Shown here in pieces: positions 24,883 to 33,618 of a stretch of 37,564 bases of DNA. This DNA is from SZUA-592 sp041556555 (lineage in GTDB: Bacteria > Pseudomonadota > Gammaproteobacteria > Eutrophobiales > Eutrophobiaceae). Below the pieces are notes generated by a model that was not told the DNA's origin, searched no databases, and saw only the letters and a program-made list of their open reading frames with translations. The DNA lies in assembly GCA_041556555.1 (NCBI GenBank), contig JBFFIE010000016.1, positions 1 through 37,564 of the forward strand. Reading direction: 5' to 3'. The translations under genes and the position numbers were made by a program. Position 1 is the stretch's first letter. Each line of letters begins with the position of its first letter.

Positions 24883-25697
24883 GACAGGAACAGTTCCGGG
24901 TTGACCAGGGTGCCGTTCAGTAACACACTCCAATGTAAATGCGCACCGGTCACCCTGCCGGTACTGCCAACCCCACCTATCAGATCGCCACGCTTTACTT
25001 GCTGGCCGTCACTGACATCGATTCTATTCAGGTGACAATACATGGTAATCAGCCCCTGCCCATGATCGATAAATACGGTATTGCCATTAAAAAAATAATT
25101 GCCGGTATTGATTACCACGCCGTCTGCGGCGGCCCTGACCGGTGTTCCTTTGTTGGCAACGATATCAAGACCCGAATGTGGCTTCCGGGCCTGTTCATTA
25201 AAAAACCGTCGGAGTCCAAAAGGACTGCTGTACCTGCCTTCCACGGGTTGTAACATACCAAGTTCATAGATCTCGACATCACGCCAGTGAGTCTTGGCGT
25301 TTTGAATTAATTGATATTCCTTTTCTATACGCGCCATGTCTCTTGCAGTTGGATTGACCTGGCGTTTGTTTTTAATGGTCAGATATTGCGTCTCGTATTT
25401 CTTGTCCTTGACGCTGAAGGTATAGCGGCTGTTTATATTACCCTGTTGTACTTTCAGGCTGTGCTCACCCGGCATTAGGTCCAGTGGTATACCAAGAACA
25501 ATCTGCCAGCTGTTGCGCTGACCGGTAACCAGGACAGGCCGGTTCCGGAACCAGGCGCGTGGTCTGTCGTCAGCCCGAACCTGGATCTTGACAATGCCGC
25601 CGGGGACAGGATCGCTGGTGGGCAGCTCAACAGCATGAACCGGAACAAGACCCGGGGCCAGCAAACAAAGTAAAAATAAAATCCAGTGTTTAGTCAT
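24870..25697 (-). CDS. Periplasmic M23-family (LytM) peptidase
   Basis: A 275-residue secreted protein with a signal peptide (about 1-22, ending VHA). It has an immunoglobulin-like N-terminal domain (about 25-105), a short linker, and an M23 domain from about 150. The zinc site is complete: His174 and Asp178 in HSGLD, and His255 in AHLHW, with His222 in YCHL as the catalytic histidine. It should therefore be an active endopeptidase rather than a degenerate activator. The start ATG at 25697 overlaps the xseA stop by eight bases. A longer frame to 25763 only adds out-of-frame xseA sequence. It cleaves peptidoglycan peptide links, by family. Confidence 0.92.
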   Translation of the reverse strand: MTKHWILFLLCLLAPGLVPVHAVELPTSDPVPGGIVKIQVRADDRPRAWFRNRPVLVTGQRNSWQIVLGIPLDLMPGEHSLKVQQGNINSRYTFSVKDKKYETQYLTIKNKRQVNPTARDMARIEKEYQLIQNAKTHWRDVEIYELGMLQPVEGRYSSPFGLRRFFNEQARKPHSGLDIVANKGTPVRAAADGVVINTGNYFFNGNTVFIDHGQGLITMYCHLNRIDVSDGQQVKRGDLIGGVGSTGRVTGAHLHWSVLLNGTLVNPELFLSKTD

Positions 25698-27051
25698 CCT
25701 TGTAAATCTTTTCAACCTTGCTGTGTATGTGCCCGCTGCTGAAACGTGTGTTGATCCGGTCACCGGCTTTTACATCTCCTGCAGTACGGATGATTGCCCC
25801 GTCTTCGATCCGGTTGACGATACTGTAACCGCGCTTCAGGGTGGAAAGCGGGCTGACCGTGTTCAATGCACGTGACAGGGACGATAGCGCAAGCTGCTGC
25901 TGTTCAAAGATCTGTTTCCATGATCTGGACAGACGTTTTTTCAGTTCATCGCAATGAGCCAGGTTCATTTTTAACTGATGTACCGGATTATACGAAGCAA
26001 GCCTGAATTTCAGTTCCGCGACCAGCTTGGCCCGCTTGTCAAGACTTCTCGCCAGGGCATTCTGCAGTTGCATTATCGAGTGATCGAGTCGTTGACTGAT
26101 CATCTGTATGGTTCGCGATGGATGCGGAATGCATTGTTCAAGATACAGTATGTGTTTCTGTTGCTCCCTGATGAACTGTTGAATACGTTGTCCGAGTTTT
26201 TTCCGGTATTGTTCAATTTCAGATCTGAGTTGTCGCTGATCGGGGCTTACCAGTTCTGCGGCAGCGGAGGGTGTGGGCGCCCGGTAGTCGGAAACGAAGT
26301 CTGCGATCGTGTAATCAATTTCATGGCCGATACCGGTAACAATGGGCAACTTGCAATCGAATATTGCCCGTGCCAGTTTTTCATTATTGAAGCACCAGAG
26401 ATCTTCCAGTGAGCCACCCCCGCGGGCAAGAATCAATACATCACATTCATCGCGTTGATCGGCGATTTTCAGCATACGGATAATTTCATCGGTGGCTTTA
26501 TCACCCTGTACTGCCGTGGGATAAATGATCACTTCTGCTGCTGGATAACGGCGATTAAGGATATTCAGGATATCACGAATGGCCGCGCCGGTCGGTGAGG
26601 TGATGATACCGATGTGTCTCGCCATGTGCGGGACCGGCTTCTTGAGTTTTTCATCAAACAGGCCTTCCTTGTGCAAATGTTGTTTGAGTTCCTCGAAGGC
26701 GCGTTGCAGGGCGCCGGCACCGGCGGGTTCCATGTGTTCAATGATGAGTTGAAATTCTCCGCGATTCTCATAGAGGCTGACGTTGGCACGGACCATGACC
26801 AGCATGCCATTATCCGGTGCAAACTTCAGACGCTGGTTACGGTTACGAAACATCGCACATCGGACCTGCGAATATTCATCCTTGAGCGTGAAATAGATAT
26901 GGCCGGAAGCCGGTTGTGCAAGATTGGAGATTTCGCCCTCAACCCATACCAGTGGAAAACTTCCCTCGAGTACCGCACGCACCTCGCGGTTGAGGCGGGT
27001 GACGTTATAAATCTCCGCCCTGGTTGGTGTCTGTTCCGGTGAATTTGTCAT
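25690..27051 (-). CDS. xseA: Exodeoxyribonuclease VII large subunit
   Basis: XseA is the catalytic subunit of ExoVII, which digests single-stranded DNA in both directions together with XseB. The 453-residue product has the N-terminal OB-fold (about 15-110, with FPLVWVEGEISN), the catalytic core with GIITSPTGAAIRDI and ARGGGSLEDLWCFN, and a long helical coiled coil toward the C-terminus. It is divergent from guaB, the same arrangement as in E. coli. No xseB is seen in the window. Confidence 0.96.
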   Translation of the reverse strand: MTNSPEQTPTRAEIYNVTRLNREVRAVLEGSFPLVWVEGEISNLAQPASGHIYFTLKDEYSQVRCAMFRNRNQRLKFAPDNGMLVMVRANVSLYENRGEFQLIIEHMEPAGAGALQRAFEELKQHLHKEGLFDEKLKKPVPHMARHIGIITSPTGAAIRDILNILNRRYPAAEVIIYPTAVQGDKATDEIIRMLKIADQRDECDVLILARGGGSLEDLWCFNNEKLARAIFDCKLPIVTGIGHEIDYTIADFVSDYRAPTPSAAAELVSPDQRQLRSEIEQYRKKLGQRIQQFIREQQKHILYLEQCIPHPSRTIQMISQRLDHSIMQLQNALARSLDKRAKLVAELKFRLASYNPVHQLKMNLAHCDELKKRLSRSWKQIFEQQQLALSSLSRALNTVSPLSTLKRGYSIVNRIEDGAIIRTAGDVKAGDRINTRFSSGHIHSKVEKIYKDD

Positions 27052-27092
27052 TTATTATTGAAAATAAAGATGGTTTCAAACTATCTGGGTTG

Positions 27093-27121
27093 TTTACCCT
27101 CAGCAATGCAGTCTCTATAAT
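27093..27121 (+). promoter_or_regulatory. Sigma70-type promoter of guaB-guaA
   Basis: TTTACC (27093-27098) and a perfect TATAAT (27116-27121) are separated by 17 bases in the xseA-guaB gap. Transcription would begin near 27128, giving a leader of about 30 bases to the guaB ATG. This is the best-formed promoter seen in the window. Confidence 0.75.
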
Positions 27122-27157
27122 ACCCGGTCATTTTATTGGCCCGCTAAGAAGATATCC

Positions 27158-28621
27158 ATGCGTATCACAGAGCAAGCTCTTACCTTCGATGATGTACTCC
27201 TTGTTCCCGCTTACTCACAGGTATTGCCCCGCGAAGTCGATCTTAGCAGCCGCATTACCCGCGATATAAGCCTGAATATCCCGATCCTGTCGGCAGCCAT
27301 GGATACGGTGACCGAGGCCAGACTCGCCATCGCCCTGGCCCAGGAAGGTGGCATCGGCATTATCCACAAGAACATGAGCCCCGAAGCCCAAGCCCAGCAG
27401 GTGCGTACCGTGAAAAAATTCGAAAGCGGGGTGATCAGGGATCCCTTCACAGTCACACCGGACACCACCATTGCCCAGGTACTGGACCTGACCCGTTCCC
27501 ACCAAATCTCCGGGGTCCCGGTAGTCGAGGGTGAAGAATTGGTGGGCATTGTGACCAGCCGAGACCTGCGGTTTGAAACCCGGCACGAGGACCCGGTTAA
27601 AAACATCATGACACCCAAGGATCGCCTGGTGACCGTCGGAGAAAACGCCGATGAACAGGAAATCAAATCATTGTTACACAAACACCGTATAGAAAAGGTG
27701 CTGGTGGTCAATGACAAGTTTGAATTGCGTGGCCTGGTCACCGTCAAGGACATCCAGAAGGCTGACGAGTATCCAAATGCCTGCAAAGACTCGGAAGAGC
27801 GACTGCGGGTTGGAGCTGCCGTGGGTGTCGGTGAAGGTACCATGGAACGGGTTGAGGCTCTGATCAACGCTGGTGTCGATTTGATCGTTGTGGATACAGC
27901 TCATGGACACTCGGCCGGTGTGATTAATATGGTGAAAAATGTCAAGGCTACCTACCCGGAAGCCCAGATTATTGGCGGCAATGTAGCGACTGCCGAAGGC
28001 GCGCTCGCTCTGGCCGAGGCCGGCGCTGATGCCGTGAAAGTGGGTATTGGTCCGGGCTCCATTTGTACCACGCGAATTGTCACCGGTGTCGGTGTGCCGC
28101 AGATCACGGCCGTGATGAATGTAGCCGAGGCACTCAAGAAAAAAAATGTGCCGTTAATATCGGACGGCGGTATTCGCTATTCTGGTGATATTGCCAAGGC
28201 ACTGGCCGCCGGTGCAGCTTCTGTGATGGTCGGTGGCCTGCTGGCCGGTACCGAGGAAGCGCCGGGCGAAGTGGAACTGTTCCAGGGCCGTTCCTATAAA
28301 ACCTATCGCGGTATGGGATCACTGGGTGCCATGTCCCAGCTGCACGGTTCCTCGGATCGTTACTTTCAGGAAAGCGATGAAATCGAGAAGCTGGTTCCGG
28401 AAGGTATTGAGGGTAGGGTGCCTTACAAGGGTGCCATGGGCGCGATCATCCACCAGTTACTTGGGGGTATCCGTGCCTCCATGGGCTACACTGGTTGCAA
28501 GACCGTTGGTGAGATGGCCGAGAAGGCATCGTTTGTCCGTCTGACAAATTCCGGCGTCCGTGAAAGTCACGTTCACGATGTGACCATCACCAAAGAAGCG
28601 CCGAATTACCGCCGGGAATGA
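27158..28621 (+). CDS. guaB: Inosine-5'-monophosphate dehydrogenase
   Basis: GuaB oxidises IMP to XMP with NAD+, the committed step to GMP. The 487-residue product has the standard layout: a TIM barrel interrupted by two CBS domains (about 95-205). The catalytic Cys303 lies in the GPGSICTTRI loop, and the RYFQ active-site flap and C-terminal potassium-site segment are present. The CBS pair may bind purine nucleotides for feedback control. guaA follows 68 bases later and is probably cotranscribed. Confidence 0.98.
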   Translation: MRITEQALTFDDVLLVPAYSQVLPREVDLSSRITRDISLNIPILSAAMDTVTEARLAIALAQEGGIGIIHKNMSPEAQAQQVRTVKKFESGVIRDPFTVTPDTTIAQVLDLTRSHQISGVPVVEGEELVGIVTSRDLRFETRHEDPVKNIMTPKDRLVTVGENADEQEIKSLLHKHRIEKVLVVNDKFELRGLVTVKDIQKADEYPNACKDSEERLRVGAAVGVGEGTMERVEALINAGVDLIVVDTAHGHSAGVINMVKNVKATYPEAQIIGGNVATAEGALALAEAGADAVKVGIGPGSICTTRIVTGVGVPQITAVMNVAEALKKKNVPLISDGGIRYSGDIAKALAAGAASVMVGGLLAGTEEAPGEVELFQGRSYKTYRGMGSLGAMSQLHGSSDRYFQESDEIEKLVPEGIEGRVPYKGAMGAIIHQLLGGIRASMGYTGCKTVGEMAEKASFVRLTNSGVRESHVHDVTITKEAPNYRRE

Positions 28622-28689
28622 CCGTTGTACCCTGCGCCCGGTCAAGCCATTACATATTCTACTAATTCCCCGCTGCTGGCTGCCTAATC

Positions 28690-30267
28690 ATGACAGTCGA
28701 TATCCATTCAGAACGCATTTTAATCCTCGATTTTGGCTCCCAATACACGCAATTGATCGCGCGGCGGGTACGCGAAGCCCAAGTCTATTGTGAAATCCAT
28801 CCGTTTGATGTTGCCGATGAATTCATCAGTGACTTCAAACCGAAGGCCATCATTCTCTCCGGCGGGCCGGAGTCGGTAACCATCAGCAACGGTGTACGGG
28901 CACCGGCGCTCGTTTTTGAAATGGGTGTCCCCGTCCTGGGTATTTGTTATGGCATGCAGACCATGGCCGAACAACTGGGTGGAAAGGTCGAGGCCTCGCA
29001 ATTACGTGAATTTGGCTATGCCCAGGTCCGCGCCCGGGGCCATTCAAAACTCCTGGTTGATATCCAGGACCATGTGAATGACGAAGGTCATAGTCTGTTG
29101 GATGTGTGGATGAGCCACGGCGATCGCGTCAATCAATTACCCGATGGTTTCAAGATCATCGCATCAACCAGTAATGCACCCATTGCCGGCATGGCGGATG
29201 AGACACGACGTTTCTATGGTTTGCAGTTTCATCCCGAAGTAACACACACGCTTCAGGGTGCGGCTATATTGAGCCGTTTTATCCATGAAATCGCCGGTTG
29301 CCAGGGACTTTGGACCACGGAGAACATTGTCAGTGATGCCGTCGACCAAGTCAGGGAACAAGTGGGTAAAGACAAAGTGTTACTGGGCCTCTCCGGTGGT
29401 GTGGACTCCTCCGTGGTAGCTGCGTTGTTACACACCGCGATCGGTGATCAACTCACCTGTGTATTTGTTGATAACGGCTTGTTGCGACTTGGCGAGGCCA
29501 ACCAGGTGATGACCACGTTTGCTGAATACATGGGCATCAACGTGATCAGGGTGAATGCCGAGGCACGGTTTCTGGCAGCGCTGGCCGGCAAGGATGATCC
29601 GGAAGACAAGCGCAAGATCATTGGCAGGGAATTTATCAAGGTCTTCGAAGAAGAGTCGGAAAGGCTCGCCAACATTAAATGGCTGGCCCAGGGTACGATT
29701 TACCCGGATGTGATCGAATCGGCCGGGGCAAAGACCGGCAAGGCCCATGTGATCAAATCACATCATAATGTCGGCGGCCTGCCTGAAACCATGCAACTGA
29801 AATTGATTGAACCCTTACGTGAACTCTTCAAGGACGAGGTGCGACGCATTGGTGTGGAACTCGGGTTACCCCATGAAATGGTTTATCGACACCCGTTCCC
29901 TGGACCCGGACTTGGCGTCCGTATTCTTGGTGAAGTTAAGAAGGAATATACCGATATCCTCCGGCGTGCCGATGCTATTTACATCGAGGAACTCCGTAAG
30001 CATGAGTTGTACGACCGGGTCAGCCAGGCATTCACGGTCTTTCTGCCAGTGCGCTCGGTGGGTGTAATGGGTGACAGCCGCAAGTATGATTATGTCGTTT
30101 CCTTACGTGCTGTTGAAACCATCGATTTCATGACCGCACACTGGGCACGGCTACCCTACGAATTCCTCGAGCACGTGGCCAGCCGTATCATCAACGAGGT
30201 TGATGGTATTTCGCGCGTCACCTATGACATTTCCAGCAAACCACCCGCCACCATCGAGTGGGAATAA
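28690..30267 (+). CDS. guaA: GMP synthase (glutamine-hydrolysing)
   Basis: GuaA aminates XMP to GMP using glutamine and ATP. The 525-residue product has an N-terminal class I glutamine amidotransferase domain with nucleophile Cys86 in GICYGMQ and the HPEVTHT catalytic pair. It also has an ATP-pyrophosphatase domain with the PP-loop SGGVDSS at 235-241 and a C-terminal dimerisation domain ending in PATIEWE. All domains look intact. The next gene, tadA, starts 37 bases on. Confidence 0.98.
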   Translation: MTVDIHSERILILDFGSQYTQLIARRVREAQVYCEIHPFDVADEFISDFKPKAIILSGGPESVTISNGVRAPALVFEMGVPVLGICYGMQTMAEQLGGKVEASQLREFGYAQVRARGHSKLLVDIQDHVNDEGHSLLDVWMSHGDRVNQLPDGFKIIASTSNAPIAGMADETRRFYGLQFHPEVTHTLQGAAILSRFIHEIAGCQGLWTTENIVSDAVDQVREQVGKDKVLLGLSGGVDSSVVAALLHTAIGDQLTCVFVDNGLLRLGEANQVMTTFAEYMGINVIRVNAEARFLAALAGKDDPEDKRKIIGREFIKVFEEESERLANIKWLAQGTIYPDVIESAGAKTGKAHVIKSHHNVGGLPETMQLKLIEPLRELFKDEVRRIGVELGLPHEMVYRHPFPGPGLGVRILGEVKKEYTDILRRADAIYIEELRKHELYDRVSQAFTVFLPVRSVGVMGDSRKYDYVVSLRAVETIDFMTAHWARLPYEFLEHVASRIINEVDGISRVTYDISSKPPATIEWE

Positions 30268-30304
30268 CATATTTGATTCAATCAAAATTCTGCCAGCGAC
30301 ACCC

Positions 30305-30778
30305 ATGGCACCAGACAGTCAACAGCACAGAGATGAATACTGGATGCAAAAGGCACTGGAACTTGCCCATCGTGCCGAATCCCAGGGTGAGGTGCCAGTG
30401 GGTGCAGTACTGGTATTAAATGACAAGTGCATAGCAGAAGGCTGGAACCAGCCCATTTCATTAAACGATCCCTCGGCCCATGCTGAGATAATCGCCATCA
30501 GGCAAGCCGGGCAACAACTCAATAACTATCGACTATGTGATACCACGCTCTACGTCACTCTTGAACCCTGCGTAATGTGCGCAGGGGCCATCGTTCATGC
30601 CCGGGTGGGGAGAGTGGTGTTTGGCGCGAGAGATCCCAAGACCGGTGCTGCAGGCAGTGTGTTCCAGTTACTGCAGAATTCATCGCTTAATCATCACTGC
30701 CAGCTCACTTCTGGAGTCTTGCAGGAACAATGTGCAGCGATACTTAGCGACTTTTTCAGCAACAAAAGAAACCAGTGA
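30305..30778 (+). CDS. tadA: tRNA(Arg) adenosine(34) deaminase
   Basis: TadA converts adenosine 34 of tRNA(Arg) (ACG) to inosine, allowing one tRNA to read several Arg codons. From the ATG at 30305 it is 157 residues. The zinc site is His59-Ala-Glu61 (catalytic Glu61) and Cys89-x-x-Cys92 in EPCVMCAGA. An open frame to 30200 overlaps the end of guaA and carries no family sequence, so the ATG after guaA is used. Confidence 0.95.
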   Translation: MAPDSQQHRDEYWMQKALELAHRAESQGEVPVGAVLVLNDKCIAEGWNQPISLNDPSAHAEIIAIRQAGQQLNNYRLCDTTLYVTLEPCVMCAGAIVHARVGRVVFGARDPKTGAAGSVFQLLQNSSLNHHCQLTSGVLQEQCAAILSDFFSNKRNQ

Positions 30779-30811
30779 CTGAATTGACTGTGACCGGGGT
30801 ATATTGCGCAA

Positions 30812-30820
30812 TGCTATACT
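30812..30820 (+). promoter_or_regulatory. Extended -10 promoter element for pncC
   Basis: TG-C-TATACT at 30812-30820 is a good extended -10 element in the gap between tadA and pncC. TTGACT at 30784 is too far upstream (25 bases), and TGACCG at 30791 with an 18-base spacer is a poor -35, so recognition would lean on the extended element. The start would fall near 30827, about 13 bases ahead of the palindrome at 30840. Confidence 0.45.
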
Positions 30821-30839
30821 CCATGACCTGATGGATGAA

Positions 30840-30855
30840 CCTTAATATATTAAGG
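30840..30855. promoter_or_regulatory. Perfect 16-bp palindrome CCTTAATATATTAAGG
   Basis: This uninterrupted 16-base palindrome lies just downstream of the likely pncC transcription start and 61 bases ahead of the preferred pncC ATG. Its AT-rich core, complete symmetry and position resemble an operator for a dimeric repressor. With no loop and no T-run it is a poor terminator. No regulator in the window is an obvious candidate. Confidence 0.45.
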
Positions 30856-30916
30856 TATCTCCCATTGAATGATGGTTTTGACCTTATTTAATGAGAATCT
30901 AGCAAAATACTTCCTC

Positions 30917-31432
30917 ATGAGCCTGGAACAATCCCAACCTGAACTGATAGCGCTTGCAAAGCGGCTGGGCGAATCGTTACTGGCCAACAATTACCTGCTT
31001 GCCACAGCGGAGTCCTGCACGGGTGGCGGGCTGGCCTACGCCATTACTGCGGTACCCGGGAGCTCATCATGGTTTGATCGAACGGTTGTCAGTTATTCAA
31101 ACGATGCCAAAAAAGATCTGCTCGGGGTAAGTCAGGCGACTCTCGATTCCGAGGGGGCGGTCAGTACTGTCACCGCAATCGAGATGGCCGAAGGACTGCT
31201 GGAACGTTCCCCGGCAGATATAACAGTCGCCATTACCGGCATTGCCGGGCCTGATGGAGGTACACCGGATAAACCGGTGGGTACCGTATGTTTTGCCTGG
31301 TCCCTCAGGCATGGTAAAACCTCATCGAGTTGTGTTCGCTTTGAAGGTGACCGTGACAAGGTCAGAAGCCTCGCCATATTGATGGCCATGCAGGGACTGC
31401 TGGACATGCTGGAGCAAGGCCGTTCCGACTAG
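30917..31432 (+). CDS. pncC: Nicotinamide-nucleotide amidohydrolase, CinA C-terminal family
   Basis: PncC deamidates nicotinamide mononucleotide to nicotinate mononucleotide, recycling NMN produced for example by DNA ligase. The 171-residue product is the stand-alone CinA_C domain, with LLATAESCTGGGLAYAIT and AVTGIAGPDG-like (AITGIAGPDGGTPDKPVG) motifs. An earlier in-frame ATG at 30869 would add 16 residues unlike the family, so 30917 is preferred. The pncC-recA-recX order is common in gammaproteobacteria, but here two genes come in between. The stop TAG shares CTAG with the convergent response-regulator stop. Confidence 0.9.
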   Translation: MSLEQSQPELIALAKRLGESLLANNYLLATAESCTGGGLAYAITAVPGSSSWFDRTVVSYSNDAKKDLLGVSQATLDSEGAVSTVTAIEMAEGLLERSPADITVAITGIAGPDGGTPDKPVGTVCFAWSLRHGKTSSSCVRFEGDRDKVRSLAILMAMQGLLDMLEQGRSD

Positions 31433-31806
31433 AGCAGGCTCGTAATTTTTTCAATCAGTTCATCGTGGGGAAAAGGTTTGACGATATAGTCAGTCGCACC
31501 GGCCCGGAAGCCCCGCTTGATATCGTCCGCGGTGTCCTGGGCGGTCAACATGATTACCGGAGTATCAGACCAGCCTTCGAGTGACTGAATTTTTGCAAGG
31601 ACTTCGAAGCCATCCATAATAGGTAACATGATATCCAGCAAGATCAGGTCAGGCGGGGAACTGCTGGTAATCAGATCAGTGGCTTCCTGGCCATCTTTTG
31701 CAAAGTTGAGGGAAAACCCTTTGGCAGATAAAAGATGCTGGAGCAGGGAACAGACATCCTCATCGTCCTCGACAACCAGTATAGTTTTGCCGGTAATGTT
31801 ATCCAC
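31429..31806 (-). CDS. Single-domain response regulator (CheY-like receiver)
   Basis: A 125-residue stand-alone receiver domain with no output domain. The acidic pocket E13-D14-D15, phosphoacceptor Asp58 in LILLDIMLP, the LTAQD threonine and the Lys in the IVKPF motif are all present, so it should be phosphorylated by a histidine kinase. No kinase lies nearby, making it an orphan. It occupies the gap between pncC and recA on the opposite strand, and its stop overlaps that of pncC by four bases. Its partner and pathway (chemotaxis, diguanylate signalling or other) cannot be inferred. Confidence 0.93.
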   Translation of the reverse strand: MDNITGKTILVVEDDEDVCSLLQHLLSAKGFSLNFAKDGQEATDLITSSSPPDLILLDIMLPIMDGFEVLAKIQSLEGWSDTPVIMLTAQDTADDIKRGFRAGATDYIVKPFPHDELIEKITSLL

Positions 31807-31921
31807 ATGAGTCCCTTTTTGTATTCATTGGCTGTGCAAAGATGTTCACCGCCATAACAAAATATTACAGTATCCCTGGTAAAAGTTTAAACAGCGTCTA
31901 GCTAAATTTCAGGCAACTGCC

Positions 31922-32467
31922 ATGCAATCAAACCTTACCGGGCGCCTGTTCCTGGCTTACTGGCCGGATCCGGCTTGCCGGAAAAGCTTTTCAAAACTGG
32001 CAAAACAGCTGTCGCTGCGAAACGCGCGACTGATCAAACCCGAAAATATACACCTGACGCTGGTTTTTCTCGGGCATGTAGACGAGAAAACCTTACCACA
32101 GCTGACCAGATCCCTTGAAACCATCGCTACAGAACCAATCGAACTAGTATTTGACCAGCTCGGTTGGTGGCAGCGATCGCAGGTGATCTGGGTTGCGCCG
32201 GCAAGTGTCCCGGATAACTTGCTAATCCTGGTAGACAATCTCAATAGCACTGCGCATGGGTGTGGCTTCAAGGTGGATGAAAGGCCCTACAGTCCGCACA
32301 TTACGCTGGCCCGCAAGGTCCGGCAACCACCCGTCCGTCCCGAGTTCAAGCCGGTGACCTGGTTTTTGCGTGATTGGGTGCTGGTGCGTTCCGAAACACT
32401 GCCGGAAGGTGCCCGCTATACGCCAATCTGGTCGCGGGAGCAGGGATTTATCGGCCAGCAGAACTGA
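31922..32467 (+). CDS. thpR: RNA 2',3'-cyclic phosphodiesterase (2H family, ThpR/LigT)
   Basis: A 181-residue 2H phosphoesterase with both active-site HxT motifs: His44-Leu-Thr46 in IHLTLVFLG and His126-Ile-Thr128 in SPHITLARK. Family members open 2',3'-cyclic phosphates and can join 2'-5' RNA ends in vitro; the cellular substrate is uncertain. It is divergent from the response regulator (115-base gap) and lies 90 bases ahead of recA, in the place where pncC usually adjoins recA. Confidence 0.92.
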   Translation: MQSNLTGRLFLAYWPDPACRKSFSKLAKQLSLRNARLIKPENIHLTLVFLGHVDEKTLPQLTRSLETIATEPIELVFDQLGWWQRSQVIWVAPASVPDNLLILVDNLNSTAHGCGFKVDERPYSPHITLARKVRQPPVRPEFKPVTWFLRDWVLVRSETLPEGARYTPIWSREQGFIGQQN

Positions 32468-32511
32468 ATTTCAATCAAGCAACTCGGGGCCGTTTATATT
32501 GGTCGTTTTTG

Positions 32512-32520
32512 TGTGATAAT
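32512..32520 (+). promoter_or_regulatory. Probable recA extended -10 element
   Basis: TG-T-GATAAT at 32512-32520, about 38 bases ahead of the recA ATG, fits an extended -10 box. A good -35 at the right distance is not visible. The thpR-recA gap (32468-32557) contains no CTGT-N8-ACAG LexA box and no GAAC-N-GTTC type box that I can find. Confidence 0.4.
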
Positions 32521-32557
32521 TAGCCCACATTTTTCAATACATTTTGGTGAAACGTTT

Positions 32558-33586
32558 ATGGATGACAAGAAGAAACAGGCACTGGGCGTAGCGCTCAGCC
32601 AGATTGAGAAACAATTCGGCAAGGGATCTGTCATGCGCATGGGCGATGCGGGCATCGTGCGTGATGTTGAAGTGGTATCAACCGGTTCGCTGGGGCTCGA
32701 CGTGGCCCTGGGCATCGGTGGCATGCCGCGCGGACGCGTTGTGGAAATCTATGGTCCGGAATCGTCGGGTAAAACCACGCTGGCACTGCATGTCGCTGCA
32801 GAAATTCAGAAGGCCGGCGGTACGGCTGCGTTTGTCGATGCCGAGCATGCCCTGGATCCGGTCTATGCCGAAAAACTCGGCGTTCAGATCGATGATTTAC
32901 TGGTGTCCCAGCCGGACACCGGTGAGCAGGCCCTGGAAATCACGGATATGCTGGTGCGTTCCGGTGCCGTTGACCTGGTGATTATTGACTCGGTTGCCGC
33001 CCTGACACCAAAGGCGGAAATCGAGGGTGAGATGGGTGACAGCCATATGGGCCTGCAGGCACGGCTGATGTCACAGGCCCTGCGCAAGCTCACGGCTAAC
33101 ATCAAGCGTTCGAATACGCTGGTGATCTTCATTAACCAGATCCGTATGAAGATCGGTGTCATGTTTGGTAACCCGGAGACCACCACCGGTGGCAACGCCC
33201 TGAAATTTTATGCCTCCGTGCGGCTGGATATTCGCCGTATTGGCGCGATCAAGAAAGCTGACGAGGTCATCGGCAACGAGACCCGCGTCAAGGTCGTCAA
33301 GAACAAGGTGGCGCCGCCGTTCAAGGAAGTCATCTTTGACATTCTTTATGGTGAGGGGATATCCCGTGAAGGTGAGATCATCAACCTGGGCGTGCAACAT
33401 GAACTGATTGAGAAAACCGGTGCCTGGTACAGTTACAATGGTGATCGCATAGGCCAGGGCAAGGACAATGTCCGCAATTTCCTGAAAGAAAACCCGGAGA
33501 TGGCACAGGAGATTGAACAAAAGATCCGTGAGAAAGTCTTGCCGAAGGTCAAGGTTGCCGAAAGCGAAGAGGAAGCCGAGGCCTGA
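32558..33586 (+). CDS. recA: Recombinase RecA
   Basis: RecA forms filaments on single-stranded DNA for homologous recombination and, in many bacteria, induces LexA self-cleavage. From the ATG at 32558 (MDDKKKQALG) it is 342 residues. Walker A is at 66-73 (GPESSGKT), Walker B is VIIDSVAALTP, and the L2 region FINQIRMKIGVMFGNPETTTGGNALKFY is seen in part as INQIRMKIGVMFG. The acidic C-terminus (ESEEEAEA) is typical. A longer frame to 32513 covers the promoter and is not used. recX follows 32 bases later. Confidence 0.98.
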   Translation: MDDKKKQALGVALSQIEKQFGKGSVMRMGDAGIVRDVEVVSTGSLGLDVALGIGGMPRGRVVEIYGPESSGKTTLALHVAAEIQKAGGTAAFVDAEHALDPVYAEKLGVQIDDLLVSQPDTGEQALEITDMLVRSGAVDLVIIDSVAALTPKAEIEGEMGDSHMGLQARLMSQALRKLTANIKRSNTLVIFINQIRMKIGVMFGNPETTTGGNALKFYASVRLDIRRIGAIKKADEVIGNETRVKVVKNKVAPPFKEVIFDILYGEGISREGEIINLGVQHELIEKTGAWYSYNGDRIGQGKDNVRNFLKENPEMAQEIEQKIREKVLPKVKVAESEEEAEA

Positions 33587-33618
33587 GCAGCGACAAGGCA
33601 GACATAAGGCAACGTGCT

